Shown one piece after another: positions 16,105 to 24,653 of a stretch of 64,000 nucleotides of DNA (its first letter is position 1; the number at the start of each line of letters is the position of its first letter). The stretch covers positions 124,001 to 188,000 of the forward strand of contig JAUCDD010000025.1 in assembly GCA_034675505.1 (NCBI GenBank). The letters are read 5' to 3'. Origin of the DNA: Melaminivora sp034675505. GTDB lineage: Bacteria; Pseudomonadota; Gammaproteobacteria; Burkholderiales; Burkholderiaceae_C. The translations under genes and the position numbers were made by a program. The notes under the pieces were generated by a model. It did no database searches. It was given only the letters and a program-made list of their open reading frames with translations, and had not been told where the DNA came from.

Positions 16105-17541
16105 ATGCAGCCGCATGCTGCCACTGTCACCTGGCGCACCCGCCAGCGGGGAGTCTTGCTGGCCTGCGCCAGGCTGGGCAGGCTCGACCTGGCGCGCAGC
16201 CGCGTGGCCGAAGGGGTGGTGGCGTATGGGCTGGCGCTGGTGGTCGGGCAGGTCGTCTTCCTGGGCTGGCCTGGGGCGGCGCTGCGGCCGCTGGCCCATG
16301 CCTACTGGATGTTCCTGTTCGTGGCCTGGGCCGGCATGCGCCTGGGATTGCCGGGCACGGCCGGCCTGTTGTGCCTGGTGGCGGCGCAGGCTGGCTGGGG
16401 GGCACTGCAGGGCCAGGGCTTCTTCGCCCGCGACCTTCAGGACAGCGGCGGGCTGGGCTATGGCGCCTTCATCGCCATCCTCGCTCTGGTTGGCATGGCG
16501 CTGGCGTTCTATCTGAGCGCGCTGCGGCGCCAGCAGGTCGATGCGTGCATCGCCGCGATTGCCTTCGAGTGCCAGGAAGGGCTGCTGATCACCAACGCCC
16601 AGGGGGTCATCCTGCGCGCCAATCGTTCGTTCCTGGCGCTGTCGGGCTACGCCGAGCAGGAGGTGCTGGGCCGCACGCCCCATTTCCTGTGCGCCAGCGC
16701 GCAGGCTGACACGGCGGGCGAGCGCCATCCTCCGTGGCCGGCGCTGCAGCGCCAGGAATGGCACCGGCGCAGGAGCGGCGAGCGCTACCCGGCGTGGGTC
16801 ACGCGCACGCCGGTGACCGGCCCGCAGGGCCAGGTGACGCACTACGTGATGAGCCTGACCGACCTGAGCGACTGGCGCCGCCAGCAGGCCCGGCGGCGCC
16901 AGCGCGAACAGGCGCACCGCCAGGCGCTGGTGCGTGAGGTGCACCACCGCATCAAGAACAATCTGCAGGGCATCACCGGCATCCTGCAGGGGCTGGCCCA
17001 GCGCCACCCGCAACTGGGCGAGCCGATCGCCGAGGTCACGGGCCAGGTGCACAGCATTGCCGCGCTGCATGGCCTGCAGGGGCGCGGCCGCAACGACCAG
17101 GTGCTCCTGGGGGAGCTGGTGCGGGACGTGGCGGCAGGCGTGGCGGCGCTGTGGGACGTGCCGGTGGACCTGCCGGCGCCCGCCGAGGACTGGCTGGTAC
17201 ATCCCGACGAGGCCGTGCCGCTGGCCCTCATCGTGCATGAACTGGTGCTCAACGCGGTCAAGCACGGCGGGCGGCAGCACCGGGACGTGCGGGTTGAGTG
17301 GCTGCAGCCGCAGGGACGGCAGGAAGCCTGCCTGGTCATCTCCAATCCCGGCCGCTGGCCGGCGCAGGAGCCGCAGGGCGCGCAGGTCGGGCTGGAATTG
17401 GTGTCGGCCCTGATGCCACGCTCGGGCGCATCGCTGGCCTTGCAGCAACGGGAGCAGCGGGCCGAGGCTCGCCTGTGCCTGCAGCCGCCAGTGCTCCAGC
17501 GCGCGCACAACGGAACCAAGGAAAGCCATGAGCCAGCCTGA
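16105..17541 (+). CDS. Membrane sensor histidine kinase, PAS + HisKA_2 (EutW-like)
   Basis: A 478-residue protein. About four membrane helices fill residues 35-140, followed by a PAS domain (about 150-255: GLLITNAQGVILRANRSFLALSGY). Then comes a HisKA_2 dimerisation box with REVHHRIKNNLQ (phospho-accepting His280 or 281) and an HATPase with N-box LIVHELVLNAVKHGG. HisKA_2 kinases commonly pair with ANTAR-type regulators, as in EutW-EutV, and the next gene is exactly that. The ATG at 16105 gives a sensible N-terminus; the frame is open further up without support. The stop overlaps the regulator's start by 14 nt. The signal is unknown; the divergent nitrilase suggests a nitrogen or nitrile cue. 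Confidence 0.85.
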   Translation: MQPHAATVTWRTRQRGVLLACARLGRLDLARSRVAEGVVAYGLALVVGQVVFLGWPGAALRPLAHAYWMFLFVAWAGMRLGLPGTAGLLCLVAAQAGWGALQGQGFFARDLQDSGGLGYGAFIAILALVGMALAFYLSALRRQQVDACIAAIAFECQEGLLITNAQGVILRANRSFLALSGYAEQEVLGRTPHFLCASAQADTAGERHPPWPALQRQEWHRRRSGERYPAWVTRTPVTGPQGQVTHYVMSLTDLSDWRRQQARRRQREQAHRQALVREVHHRIKNNLQGITGILQGLAQRHPQLGEPIAEVTGQVHSIAALHGLQGRGRNDQVLLGELVRDVAAGVAALWDVPVDLPAPAEDWLVHPDEAVPLALIVHELVLNAVKHGGRQHRDVRVEWLQPQGRQEACLVISNPGRWPAQEPQGAQVGLELVSALMPRSGASLALQQREQRAEARLCLQPPVLQRAHNGTKESHEPA

Positions 17542-18133
17542 TGATGGCCCCTGCGCCACGCGCCTGCTGCTGGTGGATGACGACCGCCTGATCCTTGGCA
17601 CGCTGGCCAGCGGCCTGCGCCACATGGGCTACCGGGTCGAGACGGCCGAGTGCGTGGCCGACGCCGAAGCGCTGCTTGCTGGCGGCTGGCGTCCGCACCT
17701 GGCCCTGGTGGACGTGCATCTGCCCGGGCGCGACGGGTTGTGGCTGGCGCAGCGCCTGGGCGAGCTCGACCAGCTGCCCTTCCTGATGCTCAGCGCCTAC
17801 GGAGACGCCGCCACCGTGCAGCGGGCTACGCGTTGCGGCGCTTTGGGCTACCTGGTCAAGCCGCTGGCGCTGCACCAGATCCAGCCCGCCATCGAGACGG
17901 CGCTGCAGCGCGCGCGCGAACTCGACGGCCTGCGCCGCACCAGCGCGCAGCTGCAGCTGGCGCTCGATGCCGACCGAGAGATCAACGTCGCCGTCGGCGT
18001 CGCCATGGCCCAGTACCGCATGGCACGCAGGCCGGCATTCGAACTGCTGCGCCAGGCCGCGCGCACCCAGCGGCGCAAACTGGCCGACGTGGCGGCCGAG
18101 GTCGTGCAGGCCTGCGAGCGCCTGCGCGGCTGA
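17528..18133 (+). CDS. Response regulator with ANTAR RNA-binding output domain
   Basis: A 201-residue protein. The receiver domain (about 10-125) has the acidic pocket VDDD (17-19), phosphoacceptor Asp62 (LALVDVHLPG), Ser89 and Lys111 (YLVKPLAL). The C-terminal helices (about 135-190, DREINVAVGVAMAQYRMARR) have the ANTAR pattern found in AmiR, NasR and EutV. ANTAR proteins prevent transcription termination by binding paired hexaloop hairpins in a leader RNA, and such regulators often control nitrogen-compound genes. Its likely targets are nearby leaders, for instance that of the nitrilase, but no clear dual hexaloop is visible. Overlap with the kinase gene implies a single mRNA. Confidence 0.85.
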   Translation: MSQPDDGPCATRLLLVDDDRLILGTLASGLRHMGYRVETAECVADAEALLAGGWRPHLALVDVHLPGRDGLWLAQRLGELDQLPFLMLSAYGDAATVQRATRCGALGYLVKPLALHQIQPAIETALQRARELDGLRRTSAQLQLALDADREINVAVGVAMAQYRMARRPAFELLRQAARTQRRKLADVAAEVVQACERLRG

Positions 18134-18292
18134 AGCCAGCTGCGGGCAGCGAGCCAACGCTGCACAAAAACCCGGGCCTGCGCACGCGCAAAAACCGTAT
18201 CATGGCCCGGTCAAGCCATTCCTTTCGGCCCGCGCTGCCCCGTCCCGCCGCGCAACGGCCCTCCTGCCTGCGGCCCTGAACACGCCCGTCCT

Positions 18293-18318
18293 GCCACTTG
18301 CCTCTCGCGGCAAGTGGC
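18293..18318 (+). promoter_or_regulatory. Hairpin with six-base loop before the GGDEF-EAL gene
   Basis: GCCACTTGCC and GGCAAGTGGC form a perfect 10-bp stem around TCTCGC, ending 28 bp before the ATG at 18347. The loop lacks the A1/G4 pattern of ANTAR target loops and no T-run follows, so it may act on translation or RNA stability. Confidence 0.45.
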
Positions 18319-18346
18319 TGCCAATGCTGTAAAGCGGAGCGTGTTC

Positions 18347-20605
18347 ATGCCAGATTCCATGAGTGAGAGACGGGCCGCCCCGCCGCCCCTGGCGGGCCCG
18401 GGGCCCATGCACGCGCTGTTTTCGCGCCTGCGCATCGGCACCCGCATCACGGCCCTGATGTCCCTGGCCGTGCTGGTGGCCGCAGCCCTTGCCGCCCTGG
18501 GCATTCGCGGACTGGCCGAGTCCAAGGAAAGCCTGCGCATCGTCCACGAGGACCGCATGGAGCCGGTGCGCGGGTTGTCGCAGATCGCCCAGCTCATGCT
18601 GGCCAACCAGTTGCAGCTGCAACTGGCCCTCGCCCGCACCGCCAGGGTGTCCGGCGTGCTGGCGCTGCAGGGCGCCGCCGCACGCCAGGCGGCAGACCAG
18701 ATCGAGCGCAACGTGCAGGCCATCGACCAGCTGTGGCAGCAATACCTGGACGTGCCGCGCGGCGCCGACGAGCAGGCCCTGGCGCGGCAATTCGGCGAGC
18801 GCCGCGCGCTGTACCTGGGCGAGGCCGTGGTCCCGGCGCTGGCAGCGCTGCGTGCGCTGGACTACCAGGACACGCGGCGCCTGGCCGACGACGCCCGCGC
18901 ACTGTACGAGGCCGCCTACCCCGACATCCAGGCGCTGGTGCGCCTGCAGTTCGATTTCGCCGAGACGGCCTACCGCCAAGGCGTGCAGCGCTACCAGCAA
19001 ACACGCCGGCAGGCGCTGGCCGCCATGCTCGCAGCGGTGGCCATCCTGGCCTGGCTGGGGCTGCAGCTGATTCGCTCCATCGTCCAGCCATTGCACCAGG
19101 TCATCGACATCTGTAGGCGTATCGCGGGCGGCCAGCTGGACCTGCCCATTGCCGTGCGGGGCCGCGACGAGATCAGCCGCGTGTTCCGCGCGCTGCGCTC
19201 CATGCAGGCACGGCTGCGCCGCAGCGAGCAGGCGATCCACAAGCTGGCCTACTACGACCCCTTGACCGGCCTGCCCAACCGCAGCCTGCTGCGCCTGCGC
19301 GTGCAGCAGGCCCTGAACGCGGCCGGCCCGCCTTGCCACGGCGCGCTGCTGCTGGTGGACCTGGACCACTTCAAGACCATCAACGACACCCAGGGCCACG
19401 AGGTGGGCGATGAATACCTGCAACAGGTGGCGCGGCGGCTGACCGGCGCGGTCGGGCAAGAGGCTCTGGTGGCGCGCCTGGGCGGCGATGAGTTCGTGGT
19501 GCTGGCACTGGGGCTGGATGCGCGGGAGGAGCAGGCCACCGGGCAGGCGCGCACCCTGGCCGCGCGCGTGCTGGCCGCCGTGGCCCACGCCGAACCGGTC
19601 GCCGGGCAGCTGCTGCATGCCAGCGCCAGCCTGGGCATATGCCTGTTCCAGCCTGGAGCGAGCACCATGCGCGAGCTGCTCAAGCGTGCCGACACCGCCA
19701 TGTACCAGGCCAAGGGCGCGGGACGCAACGGCTTCAGCTTCTTCGATCCGGTGCTGCAGGCGCAGCTGGAGGCCCGCTCGGCGCTGGAGTCGGCCCTGCG
19801 CGGCGCCGTCGCCGCGCAGCAGCTGTCGCTGCACTACCAGGTGCAGGTGGACGGGCAGCGCCGGCCGGTGGGTGTCGAAGCCCTGCTGCGCTGGAGCCAT
19901 CCGCAGCACGGCCAGGTGCCGCCGGGACATTTCATTCCCCTGGCCGAGGCTTCGGACCTGATCCTGTCGCTGGGGAGGTGGGTGCTGCAGGCGGCCTGCG
20001 AGCAGCTGCGCGACTGGGCCCACGCGCCCCACATGCGAGGCCTGACGCTGTCGGTCAACGTGAGTGCGCGCCAGTTCAGCCAGCCGGCCTTCGTGCAGGA
20101 AGTGCAGGCGGCGCTGGAACGCACTGGCGCGCCGGCCGACCTCCTGGTGCTGGAGCTGACCGAATCCATGATGCTGCACGACCTGGACGGGACGATGCGC
20201 AAGATGCAGACGCTGCGCCAGCTGGGTGTGCGCTTCGCGCTGGACGACTTCGGCACCGGCTATTCCTGCCTGTCGCACCTGCAGCACCTGCCCCTGTACC
20301 AGCTCAAGATCGACCGCAGCTTCGTTTGGGACATGGGCACCCGGCCGGCCGACGCGGTCATCGTCCAGACCATCGTCGCCATGGCCCGCACCCTGCACCT
20401 GCACGTGGTCGCTGAAGGCGTGGAGACCGCCGGCCAGCACGCCATCCTGGCCGCGCTGCAGTGCCCGGCGTTCCAGGGCTACCTGTTCGCGCCGCCGCAG
20501 CCCGCCGAGGCGCTGGAAGCCTGGGTCCGCGACCGCCTCGCGCTGTCGCCCGCCCGGGGGCAACCCTGTCCGGAACCATCCACACCCATCGGGAGCCTGG
20601 CATGA
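18347..20605 (+). CDS. Membrane GGDEF-EAL cyclic-di-GMP protein with HAMP
   Basis: A 752-residue protein. The first membrane helix (about 35-57) is followed by a four-helix-bundle periplasmic sensor like those of chemoreceptors, a second helix (about 225-243) and HAMP. The GGDEF domain (RLGGDEFVVLAL, with an earlier YYDPLTGLPNRSLL) and EAL domain (GVEALLRWSHP, NVSARQF, ELTESMML, DDFGTGYSCLSHL, VAEGVET) both have intact catalytic motifs, so both synthesis and hydrolysis of c-di-GMP are possible. No RxxD inhibitory site is evident. The ATG at 18347 has GCGGAG seven bases upstream; ATG 18359 is an alternative. It overlaps the chemoreceptor gene by ATGA, suggesting the two act on one signalling circuit. 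Confidence 0.92.
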   Translation: MPDSMSERRAAPPPLAGPGPMHALFSRLRIGTRITALMSLAVLVAAALAALGIRGLAESKESLRIVHEDRMEPVRGLSQIAQLMLANQLQLQLALARTARVSGVLALQGAAARQAADQIERNVQAIDQLWQQYLDVPRGADEQALARQFGERRALYLGEAVVPALAALRALDYQDTRRLADDARALYEAAYPDIQALVRLQFDFAETAYRQGVQRYQQTRRQALAAMLAAVAILAWLGLQLIRSIVQPLHQVIDICRRIAGGQLDLPIAVRGRDEISRVFRALRSMQARLRRSEQAIHKLAYYDPLTGLPNRSLLRLRVQQALNAAGPPCHGALLLVDLDHFKTINDTQGHEVGDEYLQQVARRLTGAVGQEALVARLGGDEFVVLALGLDAREEQATGQARTLAARVLAAVAHAEPVAGQLLHASASLGICLFQPGASTMRELLKRADTAMYQAKGAGRNGFSFFDPVLQAQLEARSALESALRGAVAAQQLSLHYQVQVDGQRRPVGVEALLRWSHPQHGQVPPGHFIPLAEASDLILSLGRWVLQAACEQLRDWAHAPHMRGLTLSVNVSARQFSQPAFVQEVQAALERTGAPADLLVLELTESMMLHDLDGTMRKMQTLRQLGVRFALDDFGTGYSCLSHLQHLPLYQLKIDRSFVWDMGTRPADAVIVQTIVAMARTLHLHVVAEGVETAGQHAILAALQCPAFQGYLFAPPQPAEALEAWVRDRLALSPARGQPCPEPSTPIGSLA

Positions 20606-22242
20606 ATCGCTTCAACATTTCCACCCGCGTGGCGGCGCTCGCCGGAGCACTGTCGCTGCTGACCCTGGCCCTGGGGCTGCTGGGGCTGTGGGGCATTGCC
20701 CAAGCCAATGCCGCCTTGCGCTCCATGTACGAGGAACGGGTGCTGGCCACGGCGCAGATCGGGCAGATCCAGGCGCTGCTGCTGCGCAACCGGCTGGCCT
20801 TGGCGGTGGCGCTGGTGACCCCGTTGCCCGGGCAGATGCGCGCCAGCGCCGATGAGGTCGAAGCCGACATCGACGCCGTCAACCGCCTGTGGGCCGGGGT
20901 GGCCGGGCGCAGCGCCATGGACGCCCAGGAGCAGCAACGGGTGCACCAGTTCGCCGAGCAGCGCCAGCGCTTCGTGCAGCAGGGACTGCTGCCGGCCGTG
21001 GCCGCCCTGCGCGCGCAACAGGTCGACGAGGCGCGCCAGCTGGTGCTGCAGTCCGTGCGCCCGCTCTACGAGCCCGTGGGCTCCAGCATCGAGGCGCTGG
21101 TGCAGTTGCAGCGTGACCGGGCGAATGCGGCCCATGCCGATGCACAGCGGCGCTACGCCACCATCCGGGCGCTGGCGCTGGCCGCCACCCTCAGCGGCCT
21201 GCTGTTCGCGTTGCTGTTTGGCGCGGCGCTGGTGCGCGGCATCCGGCGTTCGCTGGCCCAGGCCGTGGCGGCCGCGCAGGCCATGGCGCGCGGCGAGCTG
21301 GGGCAGCCCATCGCTGCCAGCGGGCGCGACGAGGCGGCCCAGGTGCTGCAGGCGCTGGCCGTCACGCGCAACCAGCTGGCGCAGGTGGTCGGCGGCATCC
21401 GCGACGGCAGCCACGGCGTGGCCCGCGCTGCGGCGCAGATCGCCGCCGACAACCAGCACCTGGCCGAACGCACCGCCGCCCAGGCCAGTGCGCTGGAACA
21501 GCAGGCTGCCGCCATGGAACAGCTGGGCGTCGCCGTCGAGCACAACGCCGCCAGTGCGCGCCAGGCCCAGGCGCTGGTGCAGCAGGCCAGCGAGACGGTG
21601 ACGCGCGGCGGCGCGCTGATGGCGCAGGTGGTCAGCACCATGGACGACATCCAGGCCGCCTCGGCGCGCGTGGCCGACATCACCGGCCTGATCGACGGCA
21701 TCGCCTTCCAGACCAACATCCTGGCGCTGAACGCCGCCGTCGAGGCAGCGCGCGCCAGCGGCCAGGGCCGGGGCTTCGCCGTGGTGGCCGGCGAGGTGCG
21801 CGCGCTGGCCGGGCGCTCGGCCGAGGCGGCGCGCGAGATCCGCCAGCTGGTGCACGACAGCGTGGTGCGGGCGGCGCAGGGCCGGGACCTGGTGGGCAAC
21901 GCCGGCGGCACGGTTCAGGAGGCCGTGGCGGCCATTGGCCGCGCGGCGCCGCTGATGCAGCAAATCTGCGTCGGCAGCGCCGAGCAGAGCGCCGGCATGG
22001 CGCAGATCGGCAGCGCCGTGCAGCTCCTGGACCAGGGCAACCAGCGCAATGCGGCGCTGGTGGAGGAAATGGCCGGCGCAGCCGAGGAATTGCACGGACA
22101 GGCCGAGGCGCAGGTGCGGGCGATTGCGGTGTTCCACCTCGGGCAGGACGCTGCGCAGCCATCGCCCGAGCCGCTTGAGGGCCCGCTGCTGCGCGTGCCG
22201 CCACCCCGGCCCGGGCGGCTGGCCCTGCCGCTTGGCGCCTGA
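20602..22242 (+). CDS. Methyl-accepting chemotaxis protein
   Basis: A 546-residue chemoreceptor. The first membrane helix is at about 12-34, a four-helix-bundle ligand domain (4HB_MCP type) spans about 35-185, the second helix is at about 190-212, then HAMP and a long cytoplasmic signalling coiled coil. The hairpin tip DGIAFQTNILALNAAVEAAR followed by GQGRGFAVVAGEVRALAGRS is near-identical to the universal CheA/CheW-binding tip. The C-terminal tail is Pro-rich and lacks the NWETF-type CheR pentapeptide. Its sensor bundle resembles that of the preceding GGDEF-EAL protein, suggesting domain duplication. The ATG overlaps the upstream stop by 4 nt. Confidence 0.94.
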   Translation: MNRFNISTRVAALAGALSLLTLALGLLGLWGIAQANAALRSMYEERVLATAQIGQIQALLLRNRLALAVALVTPLPGQMRASADEVEADIDAVNRLWAGVAGRSAMDAQEQQRVHQFAEQRQRFVQQGLLPAVAALRAQQVDEARQLVLQSVRPLYEPVGSSIEALVQLQRDRANAAHADAQRRYATIRALALAATLSGLLFALLFGAALVRGIRRSLAQAVAAAQAMARGELGQPIAASGRDEAAQVLQALAVTRNQLAQVVGGIRDGSHGVARAAAQIAADNQHLAERTAAQASALEQQAAAMEQLGVAVEHNAASARQAQALVQQASETVTRGGALMAQVVSTMDDIQAASARVADITGLIDGIAFQTNILALNAAVEAARASGQGRGFAVVAGEVRALAGRSAEAAREIRQLVHDSVVRAAQGRDLVGNAGGTVQEAVAAIGRAAPLMQQICVGSAEQSAGMAQIGSAVQLLDQGNQRNAALVEEMAGAAEELHGQAEAQVRAIAVFHLGQDAAQPSPEPLEGPLLRVPPPRPGRLALPLGA

Positions 22243-22333
22243 GAGGCTGCGCACACGTTCGCCTACAGCCTTGCCGCCCGCCAGGGTAGGGGGTTGGCGC
22301 TACAGTGCCGCCTGCGCTTCGTATCCTCGACCC

Positions 22334-23635
22334 ATGTCCAACCTCATCGTGCACGGCGGCGCCCCGCTTCGCGGCCGCATCATCCCTTCCGCCAACAAGA
22401 ACGCCGTACTGCCCGTGCTGTGCGCCACGCTGCTCACGCGCGCGCCGCTGCGCCTGATTGGCGTGCCCGACATCACCGACGTGCGCAAGATCCTGGACAT
22501 CTTCCGCACCCTGGGCAGCCAGGTGCACATGGACCACGAAAGCGGCGTGCTGACGCTGCACCACGAGCACACGCTGTTCGATGCGTCGCAGCACCGCCTG
22601 CCCGAGGAAATGCGCTCGTCCATCATGCTGGTGCCGCCGCTCCTGGCGCGTTTCGGCGTGGCGCGGCTGGAGGACAACGTCAAGGGCTGCACCCTGGGCG
22701 TGCGCGAGATCGACCCGCACGTGGAGGTGTTCCGCCACTTCGGCGCCGAGGTCGAGCGCACCGAAGGCTCGCTGCTGGTGCGCCGCGCGGGCGAGCTGCG
22801 CCCGGTGCAGCACTGGCTGGACTACGCCTCGGTCACCACCACCGAGAACTTCGTGCTGTGCGCGGCCGGTGCGGCGGGCACCTCCACGTTGACCAACGCC
22901 GCCTCCGAGCCGCACGTGCAGGAGTTTTGCCGCTTCATGCAGATGCTGGGCGTCTCGATCGAGGGCGTGGGCACCTCGCGCCTGACGGTGCATGGCGGCG
23001 GCGAGCTTGGCGGCGGCGAGTTCCGCTTCGACGAGGACTTCCACGAGATCACCACCTTCCTGGCGCTGGGCGCCATCACCGGCGGCGACGTGCGCGTGAA
23101 GAACAGCGCGCCGGAGAACTTCCCGCTGATCGACCGCACCTTTGCCAAGTTCGGCGTGCGCGTGGAGCACGAGGACGGCTGGTCGTGCGCGCGCGTGGAC
23201 GGGCCGCTCAAGGTGCAGACGCCGTTCACCGCCAACGTGCTGACCAAGGTCGAGGCCGCGCCCTGGCCGTACTTCCCCGTCGATCTGCTGCCCATCTTCA
23301 TCGCCCTGGGCGTGCGCGCGCAGGGCAACGCCATGTTCTGGAACAAGGTGTACGACGGCGCCCTGGGCTGGACGGGCGAGCTGTCCAAGTTCGGCGCGCA
23401 TGTGTTCTCGTCGGACCCGCACCGCATCGTCACGTTCGGCGGCGGCGAGCTGACGCCGGCCGTGGTCGAGAGCCCCTACATCATCCGCGTGGCGATCGCG
23501 CTGTTCATGGTGGCGGCCAGCATCCCGGGGCGCTCGGAGATCAGGAACGCCCTGCCGATCCGCCGCGCGCACCCGCACTTCGTGGAGAACCTGCGCAGCC
23601 TGGGCGCGCAGGTGGAGTGGACCAGCGAGGAGTGA
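22334..23635 (+). CDS. MurA-like UDP-N-acetylglucosamine 1-carboxyvinyltransferase
   Basis: A 433-residue EPSP-synthase-fold enzyme. Lys22-Asn23 in PSANKNAVLPVLC matches the MurA substrate-binding KN pair. Cys119 in KGCTLGVREIDPH sits where MurA has the PEP-attacking, fosfomycin-sensitive Cys115. True MurA would transfer enolpyruvate from PEP to UDP-GlcNAc as the first step of peptidoglycan synthesis. The sequence is divergent, however (VPPLLARFGVARLEDNVKG in place of the usual loop), and Comamonadaceae normally carry murA beside the his genes. This may therefore be a second, specialised copy. It stands alone, with a bidirectional terminator behind it. The ATG at 22334 fits the family start. 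Confidence 0.82.
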   Translation: MSNLIVHGGAPLRGRIIPSANKNAVLPVLCATLLTRAPLRLIGVPDITDVRKILDIFRTLGSQVHMDHESGVLTLHHEHTLFDASQHRLPEEMRSSIMLVPPLLARFGVARLEDNVKGCTLGVREIDPHVEVFRHFGAEVERTEGSLLVRRAGELRPVQHWLDYASVTTTENFVLCAAGAAGTSTLTNAASEPHVQEFCRFMQMLGVSIEGVGTSRLTVHGGGELGGGEFRFDEDFHEITTFLALGAITGGDVRVKNSAPENFPLIDRTFAKFGVRVEHEDGWSCARVDGPLKVQTPFTANVLTKVEAAPWPYFPVDLLPIFIALGVRAQGNAMFWNKVYDGALGWTGELSKFGAHVFSSDPHRIVTFGGGELTPAVVESPYIIRVAIALFMVAASIPGRSEIRNALPIRRAHPHFVENLRSLGAQVEWTSEE

Positions 23636-23655
23636 GGCTCGCACACCCCGCAGCA

Positions 23656-23691
23656 GGCTAAAAAAGCGCCCTTGCGGCGTTTTTTCAGCCA
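23656..23691. terminator. Bidirectional intrinsic terminator
   Basis: GGCTAAAAAAGCGCC and GGCGTTTTTTCAGCC form an imperfect 14-bp stem with A- and T-tracts on opposite sides, placed between the converging MurA-like and kinase-like genes. It works in either direction. Its right edge merges with a family A repeat. Confidence 0.8.
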
Positions 23692-23744
23692 AATCGGGCT
23701 CTTGCCGGCGTGGATCAACGGCTTTCAGCTATCATTTTCGTAGT
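23680..23744 (-). repeat. Family A dispersed repeat, copy 3
   Basis: On the plus strand it reads TTTTTTCAGCC, AAATCGGGCTC, TTGCCGGCGTGGATCAACGG, CTTTCAGCTATCATTTTCG. It closely matches the copies at 60399 and inside cinA (43774). It provides the last three codons and the stop of the kinase-like gene. Confidence 0.75.
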
Positions 23745-24589
23745 TCGCTGAAGAACTCCCAGCCCGCGCGCAGGCGCTGCGCGTCGCGGCCCCAGCGGCG
23801 GTCGGCGGGCAGGTGGCGCAGCCAGGCCAGGCGCGCCTGGGTGTGCGCCAGCGCTGCCTGGAACGCGGCGCCGTACTGCGGCTGCGCCAGGTGCCGGCGC
23901 CACGCGGTGCGCGCCGGTGCCAGCGCCTGCGCCTGCGCCAGGTGCAGCGCCGTGGAGTGCACGTAGCACAGCAGGTCGCGCAACTGGCAGGTGGCCAGCG
24001 GCAGGGCGGCCGCCGGGTCGTCCTCGAAGTCGATGCAGGCAATGCGCCCGTCCGCGCCGCGCACCAGGTTGCGCGCGAAGGCCTGGCTCAGGCACTGGCC
24101 GCGCGCGTGTACGGCGGCCAGCGTGTCCAGCCCCTCGGTCCACGGCGCCAGCACGGCCGGCGCGCCGTCCGGCAGGGCCGCGTCCAGCTCATCCGCCAGC
24201 GCCGCCGCGGGACGCCCCGGGGCGCCCAGGTCGGCCATCAGGAATCCGTCCTCGGCGGCGGCCAGCACCTGCGGCACCGGCACGCCCTGGCTGGCCAGCG
24301 CGCCCAGGCGGCGCACCTCGGTGGCGATGGCCGCGCGCCCGCCCCGGTTGGGCACGGGCGTGAGCGCCGCCAGGCCCAGCAGCCGCGCCGCCAGCCCCAG
24401 CGCCCGGTAGCCGGCCATGCCGTGGCGCGGCCCGGCGCGCTTGAGCCAGACGCGGGCGCCGCCCAGCTCGTAGTGCGCCAGCAGGCCGCGCTGGCGCGGC
24501 AGCTGGCGGGCCAGGAAGTCGGCGGCGTCGGCAGCGCTGCAGGCGGCTGAAGCGCGGCCGGCAGGGGGGCGGGGGGAGCTCTCGGGCAT
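23732..24589 (-). CDS. Protein-kinase-like / LPS-kinase-like family protein
   Basis: A 285-residue protein that I cannot name precisely. It has the outline of an atypical kinase fold. GARVWLKRAG carries a possible ATP-binding Lys, ATEVRRLGALASQGVPVPQVLAA matches helix C and the following strand, and FLMADLG resembles the hinge. LAAVHARGQCLSQAFARNLV could be the catalytic loop with its Asn, and GRIACIDFEDDP the metal-binding Asp. WaaP/RIO-type kinases show similar spacing. Substrate unknown. The start ATG 24589 removes an artefactual open frame that runs far upstream. The final residues LRK and stop come from the adjoining family A repeat. Confidence 0.6.
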   Translation of the reverse strand: MPESSPRPPAGRASAACSAADAADFLARQLPRQRGLLAHYELGGARVWLKRAGPRHGMAGYRALGLAARLLGLAALTPVPNRGGRAAIATEVRRLGALASQGVPVPQVLAAAEDGFLMADLGAPGRPAAALADELDAALPDGAPAVLAPWTEGLDTLAAVHARGQCLSQAFARNLVRGADGRIACIDFEDDPAAALPLATCQLRDLLCYVHSTALHLAQAQALAPARTAWRRHLAQPQYGAAFQAALAHTQARLAWLRHLPADRRWGRDAQRLRAGWEFFSELRK

Positions 24590-24653
24590 CGGGCGAGTAT
24601 CAGGCCAGGCGCTACACTGCCCGGCCCCTTTCCACCCGCCCACAGGCCGTGCC

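Noticed and set aside
18293..18318. Hairpin with a six-base loop as an ANTAR antitermination target
   Set aside because: Loop TCTCGC lacks the A1 and G4 required by the ANTAR motif, there is no second matching hairpin and no terminator T-run.
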